This document shows, one piece after another, positions 1 through 7,824 of a DNA stretch of 58,207 nt. The stretch covers positions 1 to 58,207 of the forward strand of contig JAJCZF010000081.1 of NCBI GenBank assembly GCA_029262535.1, written 5' to 3'. The position numbers and the translations under genes were made by a program. Positions within the stretch are counted from its first letter, which is position 1, and each line of letters begins with the position of its first letter. Under the pieces are notes generated by a model. It was not told the DNA's origin and did no database searches. It was given only the letters and a program-made list of their open reading frames with translations. Source of the stretch: Deltaproteobacteria bacterium. Its GTDB lineage: Bacteria; Desulfobacterota; GWC2-55-46; JAJCZF01.

Positions 1-53
1 CCATTAAACAAACCGGGCGGGCCGGGGCTTTTGGCCGCGTCCCGCTGTTTCAT
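1..53 (-). CDS. start of a further gene in the pilin operon (partial, cut by window edge)
   Basis: An ATG at 51-53 on the minus strand is preceded by a purine-rich AGAAGAG about 3 bases upstream and opens a frame that stays open to the window edge. The 17 visible codons read MKQRDAAKSPGPPGLFN, with no recognisable motif. In many pilus operons the gene after pilX is pilY1, the tip adhesin, so that is the most likely identity from gene order alone. The fragment is too short to confirm that it is coding. Confidence 0.35.
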   Translation of the reverse strand, partial: MKQRDAAKSPGPPGLFN

Positions 54-82
54 TTCTCTTCTATAACCGTCTTTTTTTTGAG

Positions 83-106
83 GCGGGCCTCCTTGTGGAG
101 CCCCGC
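83..106 (-). other. GC-rich stem-loop between pilX and the next gene
   Basis: A 10-bp inverted repeat (GCGGGCCTCC and GGAGCCCCGC, one mismatch) with a 4-base loop lies just after the pilX stop. On the coding strand it is followed by A residues rather than T residues, so it does not look like an intrinsic terminator. It may instead stabilise or separate the upstream message. Its role is inferred only. Confidence 0.4.
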
Positions 107-144
107 GCCGGATTATTCTTCTCTTGCCTTAGGCGCTACGACTT

Positions 145-2010
145 TTATAGCTCTCTCCACTCGCGCTTTTCAAAGAGCATCGAACCGAAGTCGCTCCATC
201 CGGAAGGCATGGTTGACGGTTCAACATAGGTAAAGTTCAAGAGAGTGTTATTCTGACCCTTGAAGTCGATCTCGGCGCTGTGGTCGCTATCGTCATCGCC
301 GTCGACAGAGTCGCCGCCTACGACTATCGAGCCGTAGTAGTCGAGGGTCAGGCTGTTCTTACAACCTGGGCCACCGCCGCCGCCTTTGTCGTCGTCATCG
401 TCTTTGTCTTTGTCGTCATCGTCATCCTCATCGTCATCCTCATCGTCCTTCTTCGCCATCGCTTCATCCGGGAAGAAGAGCGACGCGACAGGCAGGTTAC
501 CCAGGGTATATCTGAAGATCGAATCCCTGTTCATGGCGAACTCGGTCATATCGCCGCCATACTCGTTAAAGGCCTCGGCGCACTCGCCGTCCTTGCCTTC
601 TACCTTGAAGTCCTTGCTGGCGACCATGATCGCGCCGTCGCCGGTCGTACCCACGTTGATATGGAAGTCGCCGTACTTGGACTTGAACTTTATCGTCTCC
701 GATACGACCGCCAGGTCGTTTGCCGGCATGAGGTTGAGCGTTCCGCCGTCGCCGTAGAAGTCTATCTTACCGGACGGGCTGGAGTTGTCGGCCGCCGTAC
801 CTACGAGTATGGTCTGCGTAAGCGTCACGCTCTGGCCCGTGGGGGGTCCCATGAACTCCAGATGCTTGGTAGCGTCGAATACGTTGACTATGCTGCTTGT
901 ATAGGGCGCGGTCGGGGCCGTATATGCGTTGAACTGGGCCGCGTTTATAAAGGGCTTACCCTCGTAAGTATTCTGGTAAGCATAGGTATTGGGCGTGCTT
1001 GCATCGGGGCAGAGATCGGCCACCTGGTCAGCATTGGCGTCCGGCACCCAAGTCGGGTCGGCGCACCAGGAGACGGTCGTCAAACCGCTGGTGGCGCTTG
1101 AGAAGGCCGATATGGTATAGCTCGTCCCAAGTGTCTGCATACCAAAGAAGGTCGTCCATGTCTCGTCGCAGCCCGCGCCACAGGCATTTGAGCCGCCGAC
1201 GGTAGGCGTCATGGTGAATACCTGCTGGTCGGAGAAGTTACCCTGCGTCTGGTAGTAGGAGAAGTCCAGCTCGGGCGCGTCTATGGGGTCGTGCGAGTCG
1301 TCGCATGTCAGGTATTTGCCTGAGTTACAGTTCGGGGATATCTTGGTCGTACTCTGAGCCTCGGCCAGGTCAAGCCCGTAGTTACCCTGGACATTTATCT
1401 CCGTATTGCCGTAGAGCTTGTTGACTATCTTGCCGGGGCTGCTACCGACTCCGTTGCCCGAGATAGTGCCCTCGCTAAAGAGGACATAATCGAAGGCCTC
1501 GACCTTGGATCTAACGACAAGCCCTATAGACCTCTCTATGCCGCCGACACTGGCAGTTACCTCGACCAGAATATCATTGGTACCGAGAGCGACATACTTG
1601 TCGGTACGTAACGAGTTATTCTCGCGACCGTTGGAGCCTGTCGAGTCATAGAGCGTTATGGTGTAGCTTCCCGTAAGATCGCCGAGCGGGAAGGTTCCGG
1701 TGCTCGCCGTCTGCCACGCAGCCGCGTCATCGGCCGTGTCTCCGTCGCCGTCAAGGTCAGGCCCCCAGTTCGGATCGTCTCTCAGCGTGTTGATCGCGTC
1801 GGCGATTCCGCCCTCGGCGCCCATAAATGACTGGGTCGATAAAGTCGTGTTTCTTGCTATCTTTACGTCGGTCGAAGTAAAGATAATAATGCCGACACCC
1901 AGCGCCGCAAGCAGTAACATCAGAACAAGAGCCGCAAGTAAGACAATACCGCTTTGGTTCTTTAGAGGAGCAGCCATCTGCCCTCTGGTTAGGTTGATTA
2001 TTTTCTTCAT
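145..2010 (-). CDS. pilX: PilX-type minor pilin with acidic low-complexity tract
   Basis: The 621-residue protein begins with a short basic leader and one long hydrophobic helix (about residues 20-46, QSGIVLLAALVLMLLLAA). The phrase 'EGGIADAINTL' soon after is typical of PilX N-terminal regions. It lacks the GFTLxE prepilin cleavage motif, as PilX proteins often do. The rest is a large extracellular Thr/Ser/Gly-rich domain of unknown fold with scattered Cys. Residues about 518-543 are a run of Asp, Glu and Lys followed by five Gly. Family members are usually much shorter (about 170-500 residues). It is last of the four pilin-like genes in the operon, and a purine-rich stretch precedes its ATG. 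PilX-type minor pilins help prime the pilus and present the tip adhesin; that role is inferred from the family. Confidence 0.8.
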   Translation of the reverse strand: MKKIINLTRGQMAAPLKNQSGIVLLAALVLMLLLAALGVGIIIFTSTDVKIARNTTLSTQSFMGAEGGIADAINTLRDDPNWGPDLDGDGDTADDAAAWQTASTGTFPLGDLTGSYTITLYDSTGSNGRENNSLRTDKYVALGTNDILVEVTASVGGIERSIGLVVRSKVEAFDYVLFSEGTISGNGVGSSPGKIVNKLYGNTEINVQGNYGLDLAEAQSTTKISPNCNSGKYLTCDDSHDPIDAPELDFSYYQTQGNFSDQQVFTMTPTVGGSNACGAGCDETWTTFFGMQTLGTSYTISAFSSATSGLTTVSWCADPTWVPDANADQVADLCPDASTPNTYAYQNTYEGKPFINAAQFNAYTAPTAPYTSSIVNVFDATKHLEFMGPPTGQSVTLTQTILVGTAADNSSPSGKIDFYGDGGTLNLMPANDLAVVSETIKFKSKYGDFHINVGTTGDGAIMVASKDFKVEGKDGECAEAFNEYGGDMTEFAMNRDSIFRYTLGNLPVASLFFPDEAMAKKDDEDDDEDDDDDKDKDDDDDKGGGGGPGCKNSLTLDYYGSIVVGGDSVDGDDDSDHSAEIDFKGQNNTLLNFTYVEPSTMPSGWSDFGSMLFEKREWREL

Positions 2011-2096
2011 CTCTCAGCACCCCCTTTTGAATGTTGCTTTTATATCCGTCGTTTGTTTATGAATCTAAAACTTCCTCTTCCGCATATCGATCTTCA

Positions 2097-5000
2097 TCAG
2101 TCACAGAAACCATAGTCATAGGACTCGGCATGCGACATATTAAGAATCGAACATGTATTGTCCATATAGGTAGCCTTGGACGCCGTCACATCTACATCTA
2201 TATTGGCGTTATTATAGCCCGTAGCGTAACCCGTATTCGGATAGTAGTAATAGCCGGAGCCGCCCTCTGTCATGGTGCCCGACTCGGTAATACCGGTGAT
2301 CTTATTTAAGATATCCACCGCTACCGTTACGCCGGTGAGGGATGCCCATGTATTATCCCATATAAAGGCCTCCGTGTAGACATCCTCGCCCTGAGCGAGT
2401 CCGCCGGTCCTCATGGCCCACATCCAGATTATCATCTGGCCCTTCTGGTCGTAGGTATATATGCCTACCGCAGGCTCCGGCTCTATATCGGCATTGCCGA
2501 TGTTGTCGGTTGCATGTATGTAATACCAGACCCTCTTGCCTACCTGTGGAGGTATGCTGGCCGTGGTACATGCGCCGGAGCTTACCGTCTGATAGGTATT
2601 GGAAGTTCCAACCTGACAGAGGTCTATAGCGGTCCAGCCGGTCGGCGTGGCGCTATAGTCCGTGGTCGGAGCCGTCGGGGTCGTCCGGGTTGTCGTATTA
2701 TAGTAAAGCTTCGGCGCTGGGATGGTCGTACCGAACTCTGCCTGCATGTCCGCGCTTACGTTGACCGTCTGCAAGGTCCATATCAGGGTATCGGGGTCTT
2801 GTGTTCCGGCGGTTACGACATTTATACCTGTCGCCAGGTTAGCAGGCGTCGGGTTGGTCGGCTGGTCCTGAACCACACTGGTTATGACCGGCCCCGTCGG
2901 AAGCGTTATGCTAAAGCTTGATGAAGCGCACTCCGCACTATCGGACGACGCCGTGTAGTTTATGGTAAAGGTCAGTGTAGCGCCTCTCATATCGACATAA
3001 CCGCCGCTTGAGACATCCCTGAACTCGATAACCATCTCGTTACCGGTAGAGCCGGCCGTCATCGTACGCTTGCCGGGATCGGTCTGGTAAGTTGAAAAAT
3101 CTATCTCCGTGCCCGACGCGCTAAGAGGCAGCATGGTGTCGTTCCAAAGCGGATTGTAGGCTACGCCATCCGGGGTCCATACGACCTCTTTGATATAGGC
3201 CGTGCTATTAGACCACGAGATCGTAGCCGAATCGATGATCACGTCGGAATTACCAAGTACCTGAAGCCCTACTACAGCGACGTTCTGCTGTGAGCTTGGG
3301 ACATCGAGAGAGCCGGTTACATTGCTCTCGACACCTGAATCCCAGGCAATACCGTTCGGCTTAACCACCGTCTCGACTGAGTAGAGCGAACTCTCCTTAT
3401 CGGCGCAATCGACCGAAGTGGTAACATAGTAATAAGTCGTACCGGCCACTACCGTCGCGTCCGAATAGGTAAGAGAGGTTACCGGGTTTGTATTAAGCTT
3501 GGTATACGGACCACCCGAGGCGGTGCCTCTGTATATATTATAGCCTACAACATCGCTCTCCGAAATAGGGTCGAAAACGGTACCTTTCTCACTACCGATA
3601 CTTGCCGGCCATGTAAGCTCCGCGTAACTGCATGTAGCCGAAGTAAGGCTTGCCGGTGCAAGTGGCGGTCCATAGTGTTTTGAAAATTCCGCACCGTCTC
3701 CGCAAGGTTTGGCCGTGGCCTGCGACAGCAGGCCCGGGCTGTAATTAGAGCACTTGTCGTAGGTATAACCGGTATAGTAATAAGTCGTGCCTATAACTAT
3801 AGAATCCGAGTCTATGATAGGATAGGTCTGATTCGCGTTTTGCGGCGCATAATCCTTGGTGCCGTTGGGCCCTACGGCAATGGAGTCGTCCGGGCCGGTC
3901 GGGAAGTTTGGAGTTTCACCCACAGCGGAACGCCTCAGAAGCCTTGTTCCCTCGACATCGGCCGCCGGCGTAGTATGCGACAGGTATATCTTATCCGCTC
4001 CGGCCACCGCCGCCATGCTGGTCGGGTCGTCGGGAGCTGTAACATCCTTGGGCCATGTACTGGTCGTTCCGTCGTTAGGGACATCGGTAATGCCGCCGAC
4101 CTTGCCGGCATCTCCGTATACGGCTGGCACAGTCGCAAGGTCCGCCTCATTGCCAGCGCAATCCCAGGCCGTAACTTTATAGTAGTATGGTCCCTCCGGA
4201 CAGTTTGTCAGGCCAAGCGTATTGGTATAAGCGATCTTGTTGGAATCAACCTCTTTAATCTTTGTATAGGTCGTTCCTCCGTCGTCACTCCTGTATATAT
4301 TATACCCTCCGACATCGGAAGAAATACTCTTGTCCCAGGATATCCTGACCGAGCCGTCGTCGGCCGTTGCGTCCACATTGGTAGGAAGCTCCGGAGCGGT
4401 GGCATCGTCGGGCTTAGTGTCCGGTGTTGCCGTGCCGGTTATCGGTCCGGCATAAGCAGCATTAATATTACCCGAAGTGTCATAACACTTCATGGCGACG
4501 TCATACTGTGTTCCGTCCTTTAAGCCTGTTATGGTTACTGAACTGCTATTGCCTCCCGGTACGTCGAAGACACCTGTATAAGCGCTTGCGCCGTTGGCGC
4601 GATAAAAGACCCTGTATCCGGCGGCGTCCGAGCTGCTACTCTTTGTCCAGGAAAGATTCAACTGTCCGCAAACACTCGGGTCTGTGGAGCCGAGTCCCGT
4701 AGGCAGGGCGCACTCGGTGGTATCCGAACTCTGGTTGACGCCGAGACACCTTGTAAAGACGCTGACCTGAACGGTTATGGAGTCCTTCTTCTTCGTTGCC
4801 GGATTTATTTCGTCGGTCGTAGCGGTCATCGTAATGGCGACCCTGCGAATCAAATCCCTGTTGGCCTGTGAAGATACGGGCGCGGTTATCTCGACATTTG
4901 TTTCATCGTAATACTGGAAAGTAAGCGCGGTTATATGTCTCGAAAGCTCCTGTGCGGTAGAATAAGCGCCGTAAGAGGTCCCGCCCCACTCGGCCTCGCT

Positions 5001-5345
5001 CCTCATAAGCGAATGATCGGTCTCGTTATATTCATACTTTATCTTCCACGGCCCTTTGGTAGGATTAGGGTCTATGTCCGACTCAAACTCTACGACCGAG
5101 GTACCCGCGACAACAATAGGAGCGCCGGTATAGTAACAACCCGCCGCCCGCATCTCTTTTACGATACGCTGAGCGCCGGTCTTGGCCTCAAGCTGAACCT
5201 CCAGCCCCTCGTCAAGCCCTACGGAGGTTTTGAGGAAGAAAGAGTAGATCTGCAAGATAGCCAGAATCACAAGTATGCCTATCACAAGCGCGATAAGCAT
5301 CTCTACCAGGGTAAAACCTTTCGAATTTAGCATTTTTGTTTTCAT
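2097..5345 (-). CDS. pilW: PilW-type minor pilin, very large, with fibronectin type III-like repeats
   Basis: A class III-like signal (MKTKMLNSKGFTLVEMLIAL) with the cleavage site after KG and Glu at +5 marks this as a prepilin. The PilW-like region (about residues 30-210) is followed by a C-terminal extension of more than 800 residues. The extension contains at least three FN3-like modules (phrases such as DAAGYRVFYR, DVGGYNIYRS and DVVGYNIYRG, with matching TYYY strands). About 1082 residues compares with 200-400 for usual PilW. I chose the ATG at 5345, which has AAGG/GAG upstream and lies 4 bases after the pilV stop. An in-frame TTG at 5360 would place the ribosome site inside the gene. 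FN3 modules usually mediate binding or spacing at the cell surface, so an adhesive role is inferred. Confidence 0.85.
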   Translation of the reverse strand: MKTKMLNSKGFTLVEMLIALVIGILVILAILQIYSFFLKTSVGLDEGLEVQLEAKTGAQRIVKEMRAAGCYYTGAPIVVAGTSVVEFESDIDPNPTKGPWKIKYEYNETDHSLMRSEAEWGGTSYGAYSTAQELSRHITALTFQYYDETNVEITAPVSSQANRDLIRRVAITMTATTDEINPATKKKDSITVQVSVFTRCLGVNQSSDTTECALPTGLGSTDPSVCGQLNLSWTKSSSSDAAGYRVFYRANGASAYTGVFDVPGGNSSSVTITGLKDGTQYDVAMKCYDTSGNINAAYAGPITGTATPDTKPDDATAPELPTNVDATADDGSVRISWDKSISSDVGGYNIYRSDDGGTTYTKIKEVDSNKIAYTNTLGLTNCPEGPYYYKVTAWDCAGNEADLATVPAVYGDAGKVGGITDVPNDGTTSTWPKDVTAPDDPTSMAAVAGADKIYLSHTTPAADVEGTRLLRRSAVGETPNFPTGPDDSIAVGPNGTKDYAPQNANQTYPIIDSDSIVIGTTYYYTGYTYDKCSNYSPGLLSQATAKPCGDGAEFSKHYGPPLAPASLTSATCSYAELTWPASIGSEKGTVFDPISESDVVGYNIYRGTASGGPYTKLNTNPVTSLTYSDATVVAGTTYYYVTTSVDCADKESSLYSVETVVKPNGIAWDSGVESNVTGSLDVPSSQQNVAVVGLQVLGNSDVIIDSATISWSNSTAYIKEVVWTPDGVAYNPLWNDTMLPLSASGTEIDFSTYQTDPGKRTMTAGSTGNEMVIEFRDVSSGGYVDMRGATLTFTINYTASSDSAECASSSFSITLPTGPVITSVVQDQPTNPTPANLATGINVVTAGTQDPDTLIWTLQTVNVSADMQAEFGTTIPAPKLYYNTTTRTTPTAPTTDYSATPTGWTAIDLCQVGTSNTYQTVSSGACTTASIPPQVGKRVWYYIHATDNIGNADIEPEPAVGIYTYDQKGQMIIWMWAMRTGGLAQGEDVYTEAFIWDNTWASLTGVTVAVDILNKITGITESGTMTEGGSGYYYYPNTGYATGYNNANIDVDVTASKATYMDNTCSILNMSHAESYDYGFCD

Positions 5346-5349
5346 ATCT

Positions 5350-5790
5350 CTACCTTGCAAAGGTTGACCTCATGACGATGTTATGCGCACCCGAGACATC
5401 CGTCCATAAAAGGACGACCCCAACATCTTTGCTATTTACGGGAACGGCACCATCGGTAATATATGTCTCTCTTCTGAACGTGGGGTAGTTCGTTATCGTT
5501 CCGTAATCTTCCGTAATATCAGGATTTGCCCTTGTTACAGGGTCGCTGGCCGCGACGGTATCGGCCACGGCCACAGCGTCAAAATCAGCATTCGCCTGCA
5601 TCTGCAGGCTCTCCATCTGCTCAATGGCGAGGTTGGTTGCTATCGTCTGGTGCTTTCCGCGGCTTACAGTCTTTATGTTGGTCGACATGATACCGGCCAT
5701 GGACAAGAGCGCCGTGGCCAGTATCACTATGGCGACCAGCACCTCCAGCAAGGTAAAACCGTCGTCGTTTATCAAGGCCTTTCTAAACAT
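5350..5790 (-). CDS. pilV: PilV-type minor pilin / type IV pilus modification protein
   Basis: A 146-residue prepilin with the motif DDGFTLLEVLVAIVILATAL: Gly/Phe cleavage site, Glu at +5, and a hydrophobic assembly helix. The phrase 'LLSMAGIMSTNIKTVSRG' just after the helix resembles PilV family proteins. The mature protein would be processed by the prepilin peptidase encoded at 9326-10105. It lies 12 bases after the fimT/gspH-like stop and 4 bases before pilW, so the genes are almost certainly co-transcribed. PilV, PilW, PilX and FimT-like pilins form the priming tip complex of the pilus in studied systems. Confidence 0.85.
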   Translation of the reverse strand: MFRKALINDDGFTLLEVLVAIVILATALLSMAGIMSTNIKTVSRGKHQTIATNLAIEQMESLQMQANADFDAVAVADTVAASDPVTRANPDITEDYGTITNYPTFRRETYITDGAVPVNSKDVGVVLLWTDVSGAHNIVMRSTFAR

Positions 5791-5802
5791 CGCTAAAACC
5801 CC

Positions 5803-6318
5803 TTATTCTATTTTAACCCGACCGGTAGCCGGATTAACGGATATGGATATCGTATCATTCGTATCGCGCGCATTTTGCACTACTACGGTCGCGTTACTCG
5901 CCGTTCCTACCGGCTCAAAACTTATTACACCCGTTGTCCCGCTTGTATAGGCGGTTCCGTCAACAGTCACTTTGTTTACATAGATGGCGCCTTCCAACGA
6001 CCTCGGCGCGGAGGCCGAAGCCTGCGTCCATGCGGAGCTTGAACCGGGGCGCGTCATTAAAAGCAGGGTCGGGGGGGTGGATGAAAGATCGAACCGGATG
6101 CCGTAATGAGCAGAAGAACCGACGGCCTGCGCGCGAGCGCCTTGCAAAGAGCTGTAAATCGCAGTACTCACGTTCTTGAGCTGAATATGCGGATAATAAT
6201 TTACAAAGCTTGGTATGGCGATGGCCGTAACAACCCCCATAATAGCCACTACCGTCAGTAGCTCCAGCATGGTAAAACCCGCCCTGCTTCTTTGTATTAT
6301 CTTTTTTGTAAAGTTCAT
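5803..6318 (-). CDS. FimT/GspH-type pseudopilin
   Basis: A 171-residue prepilin with cleavage context RAGFTMLELLTVVAIMGVVT, followed by 'AIPSFVNYYPHIQLKNVS', which matches the GspH/FimT pattern. Its C-terminal half is beta-rich with GxIxFxPxG-like features (GVISFEPVGTAS), as in this family. It is the first gene of the minor-pilin operon; the ATG has AAGGTGAT upstream and follows a sigma-54 promoter at 6399-6414. FimT-like proteins are minor pilins, and some bind DNA during competence. Whether this one does is not visible from sequence. Confidence 0.85.
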   Translation of the reverse strand: MNFTKKIIQRSRAGFTMLELLTVVAIMGVVTAIAIPSFVNYYPHIQLKNVSTAIYSSLQGARAQAVGSSAHYGIRFDLSSTPPTLLLMTRPGSSSAWTQASASAPRSLEGAIYVNKVTVDGTAYTSGTTGVISFEPVGTASNATVVVQNARDTNDTISISVNPATGRVKIE

Positions 6319-6398
6319 GACCTATCACCTTATAAAGTTACGGTTAGCCCGGTTTACTGCCATAAAGCAGACCGGATTACCGGCTTTGCTTAAATTAT

Positions 6399-6414
6399 TG
6401 CAAAAACCATACCA
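6399..6414 (-). promoter_or_regulatory. sigma-54 promoter of the minor-pilin operon
   Basis: On the minus strand the sequence TGGTATGGTTTTTGCA has the invariant GG and GC dinucleotides exactly 10 bases apart and agrees with the TGGCACG-N4-TTGCW consensus at most informative positions. It lies about 80 bases upstream of the fimT/gspH-like ATG. The next gene upstream encodes a sigma-54-dependent response regulator, as expected for PilR-type control. Assignment rests on consensus matching only. Confidence 0.7.
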
Positions 6415-6480
6415 TACTCTAAGCTACTGTTTTATATAGGGTTCCAAAAAGATAAATCAGTCAAGCGCTATGCAAAGTTT

Positions 6481-7824
6481 TCATAGTTTGTAATTTTTTA
6501 TCTTATATAACAATGCATTATGACTTATCTCAAGCAGCTTTGAGGCCCTGGTCTTATTGCCTCCTGTCTGCTTCAGGGCCTCGCTTATAAGTTCTCGTTC
6601 AAGGATCTCCGACTCTTTTTTTATGGATAGCCCCGAGCGCGCAGGCAGGCCCTTCGATTGAACCCCGGCCCCGTGCGCAAATGGCAGGTCCGCGACTTCG
6701 ATGACCTGACCGCCCTGGAGAATCACGGCCCTTTCCATTACATTCTCAAGCTCCCTGACATTGCCCGGCCATTGATATGCCATAAGGGTCTCCATAGCCC
6801 CGGAAGATATACCGCCGTAAGGCTTTGAGAACTTTTGAGAAAAACCGTGGGCAAAGTGCTCGGCCAAGAGCGCCACATCCCCGGTCCGTTCACGAAGCGG
6901 CGGAATGGCAAGGCTGATGACATTAAGCCGGTAAAATAGATCCTCCCTGAAACGACCCTCCCTGACCGCCGCGGCCAGGTCTCTGGCGGTTGCGGTGACC
7001 ACGCGAACGTCCACCTTGTGGGATTTTGTCGCGCCTACTCTGCGAACCTCTCTATCTTCGAGCACCCTCAAGAGCTTTACCTGCATATCGAGCGGAAGGT
7101 CGCCTATCTCATCGAGAAATAACGTGCCGCCGTGGGCCTCTTCAAAGAGGCCGACCCTATCCCTTGCGGCATCGGTAAAGGCGCCCTTGACGTGGCCGAA
7201 GAGTTCGCTCTCTATCAAATTTAAGGGTATGGCCCCGCAATTTACAGCGACAAAGGAGTTCTCGGCCCTCTTGCCGTTATAGTGAAGGGCGCGTGCGACC
7301 AGTTCCTTACCGGTGCCGCTCTCTCCTGTTACAAGCACCGTGGTATCGTAGTCCGAGACCTTCTTTACCATCTCCAGAAGCGCAAGCACCGCCGCGTCGG
7401 AGGTGATAATATTCTCAACCCCTCTCTGGCTCTCGCTCTTTAACCTTCGATTCTCGCGCTTTAACCGCTCCCTCTCTTCGGCCTTTCGGATGGTCAGCAG
7501 TATCTCGTCAGACTTAAAGGGTTTGGATATATAGTCATACGCGCCGAGCTTAATGCACTCAAGGGCGGTATCTATGATGCCGAACGCGCTCATCATTATA
7601 ACGGTATGTTCTTGCCCAAGCTCCGCAAGGGCGGAGAGAAAGCCGGTTCCGCCCATGCCGGGCATACGGATATCGCAGAGGATAAAGTCAAAACCTTCTT
7701 TCTTAAGGGCCTTCAGCCCGCTCTCGGCGCTCTCGGCGCGAGTAACATCGTAACCCTCTTTAGAAAGCAGAACGCCCAGCATGTGGCGCATGGACTCTTC
7801 GTCGTCTATTACAAGTATTCTCAC
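6481..7824 (-). CDS. pilR: sigma-54-dependent response regulator, PilR/NtrC type
   Basis: The 447 residues contain a receiver domain (about 1-115, acidic pair D7/D8, phosphoacceptor D51), an AAA+ ATPase (about 140-370, Walker A GESGTGKE, ESELFGH, LDEIGDLP) and a Fis-type helix-turn-helix (about 405-447, GGNKTRASKLLEISHN). It remodels sigma-54 RNA polymerase bound at -24/-12 promoters. The loop that contacts sigma-54 reads GAFTDA instead of GAFTGA. The start is GTG at 7824, overlapping the kinase stop as GTGA, which indicates translational coupling. The sigma-54 promoter and pilin operon follow it directly, favouring a PilR role; an NtrC/ZraR-like role with other targets is also possible. Confidence 0.8.
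   Translation of the reverse strand: MRILVIDDEESMRHMLGVLLSKEGYDVTRAESAESGLKALKKEGFDFILCDIRMPGMGGTGFLSALAELGQEHTVIMMSAFGIIDTALECIKLGAYDYISKPFKSDEILLTIRKAEERERLKRENRRLKSESQRGVENIITSDAAVLALLEMVKKVSDYDTTVLVTGESGTGKELVARALHYNGKRAENSFVAVNCGAIPLNLIESELFGHVKGAFTDAARDRVGLFEEAHGGTLFLDEIGDLPLDMQVKLLRVLEDREVRRVGATKSHKVDVRVVTATARDLAAAVREGRFREDLFYRLNVISLAIPPLRERTGDVALLAEHFAHGFSQKFSKPYGGISSGAMETLMAYQWPGNVRELENVMERAVILQGGQVIEVADLPFAHGAGVQSKGLPARSGLSIKKESEILERELISEALKQTGGNKTRASKLLEISHNALLYKIKNYKL

Noticed and set aside
280..1101. Long plus-strand open frame opposite pilX
   Set aside because: Antisense to a well-supported pilin; its low-complexity Val/Ile/Ser runs mirror the Asp-rich repeat on the other strand.
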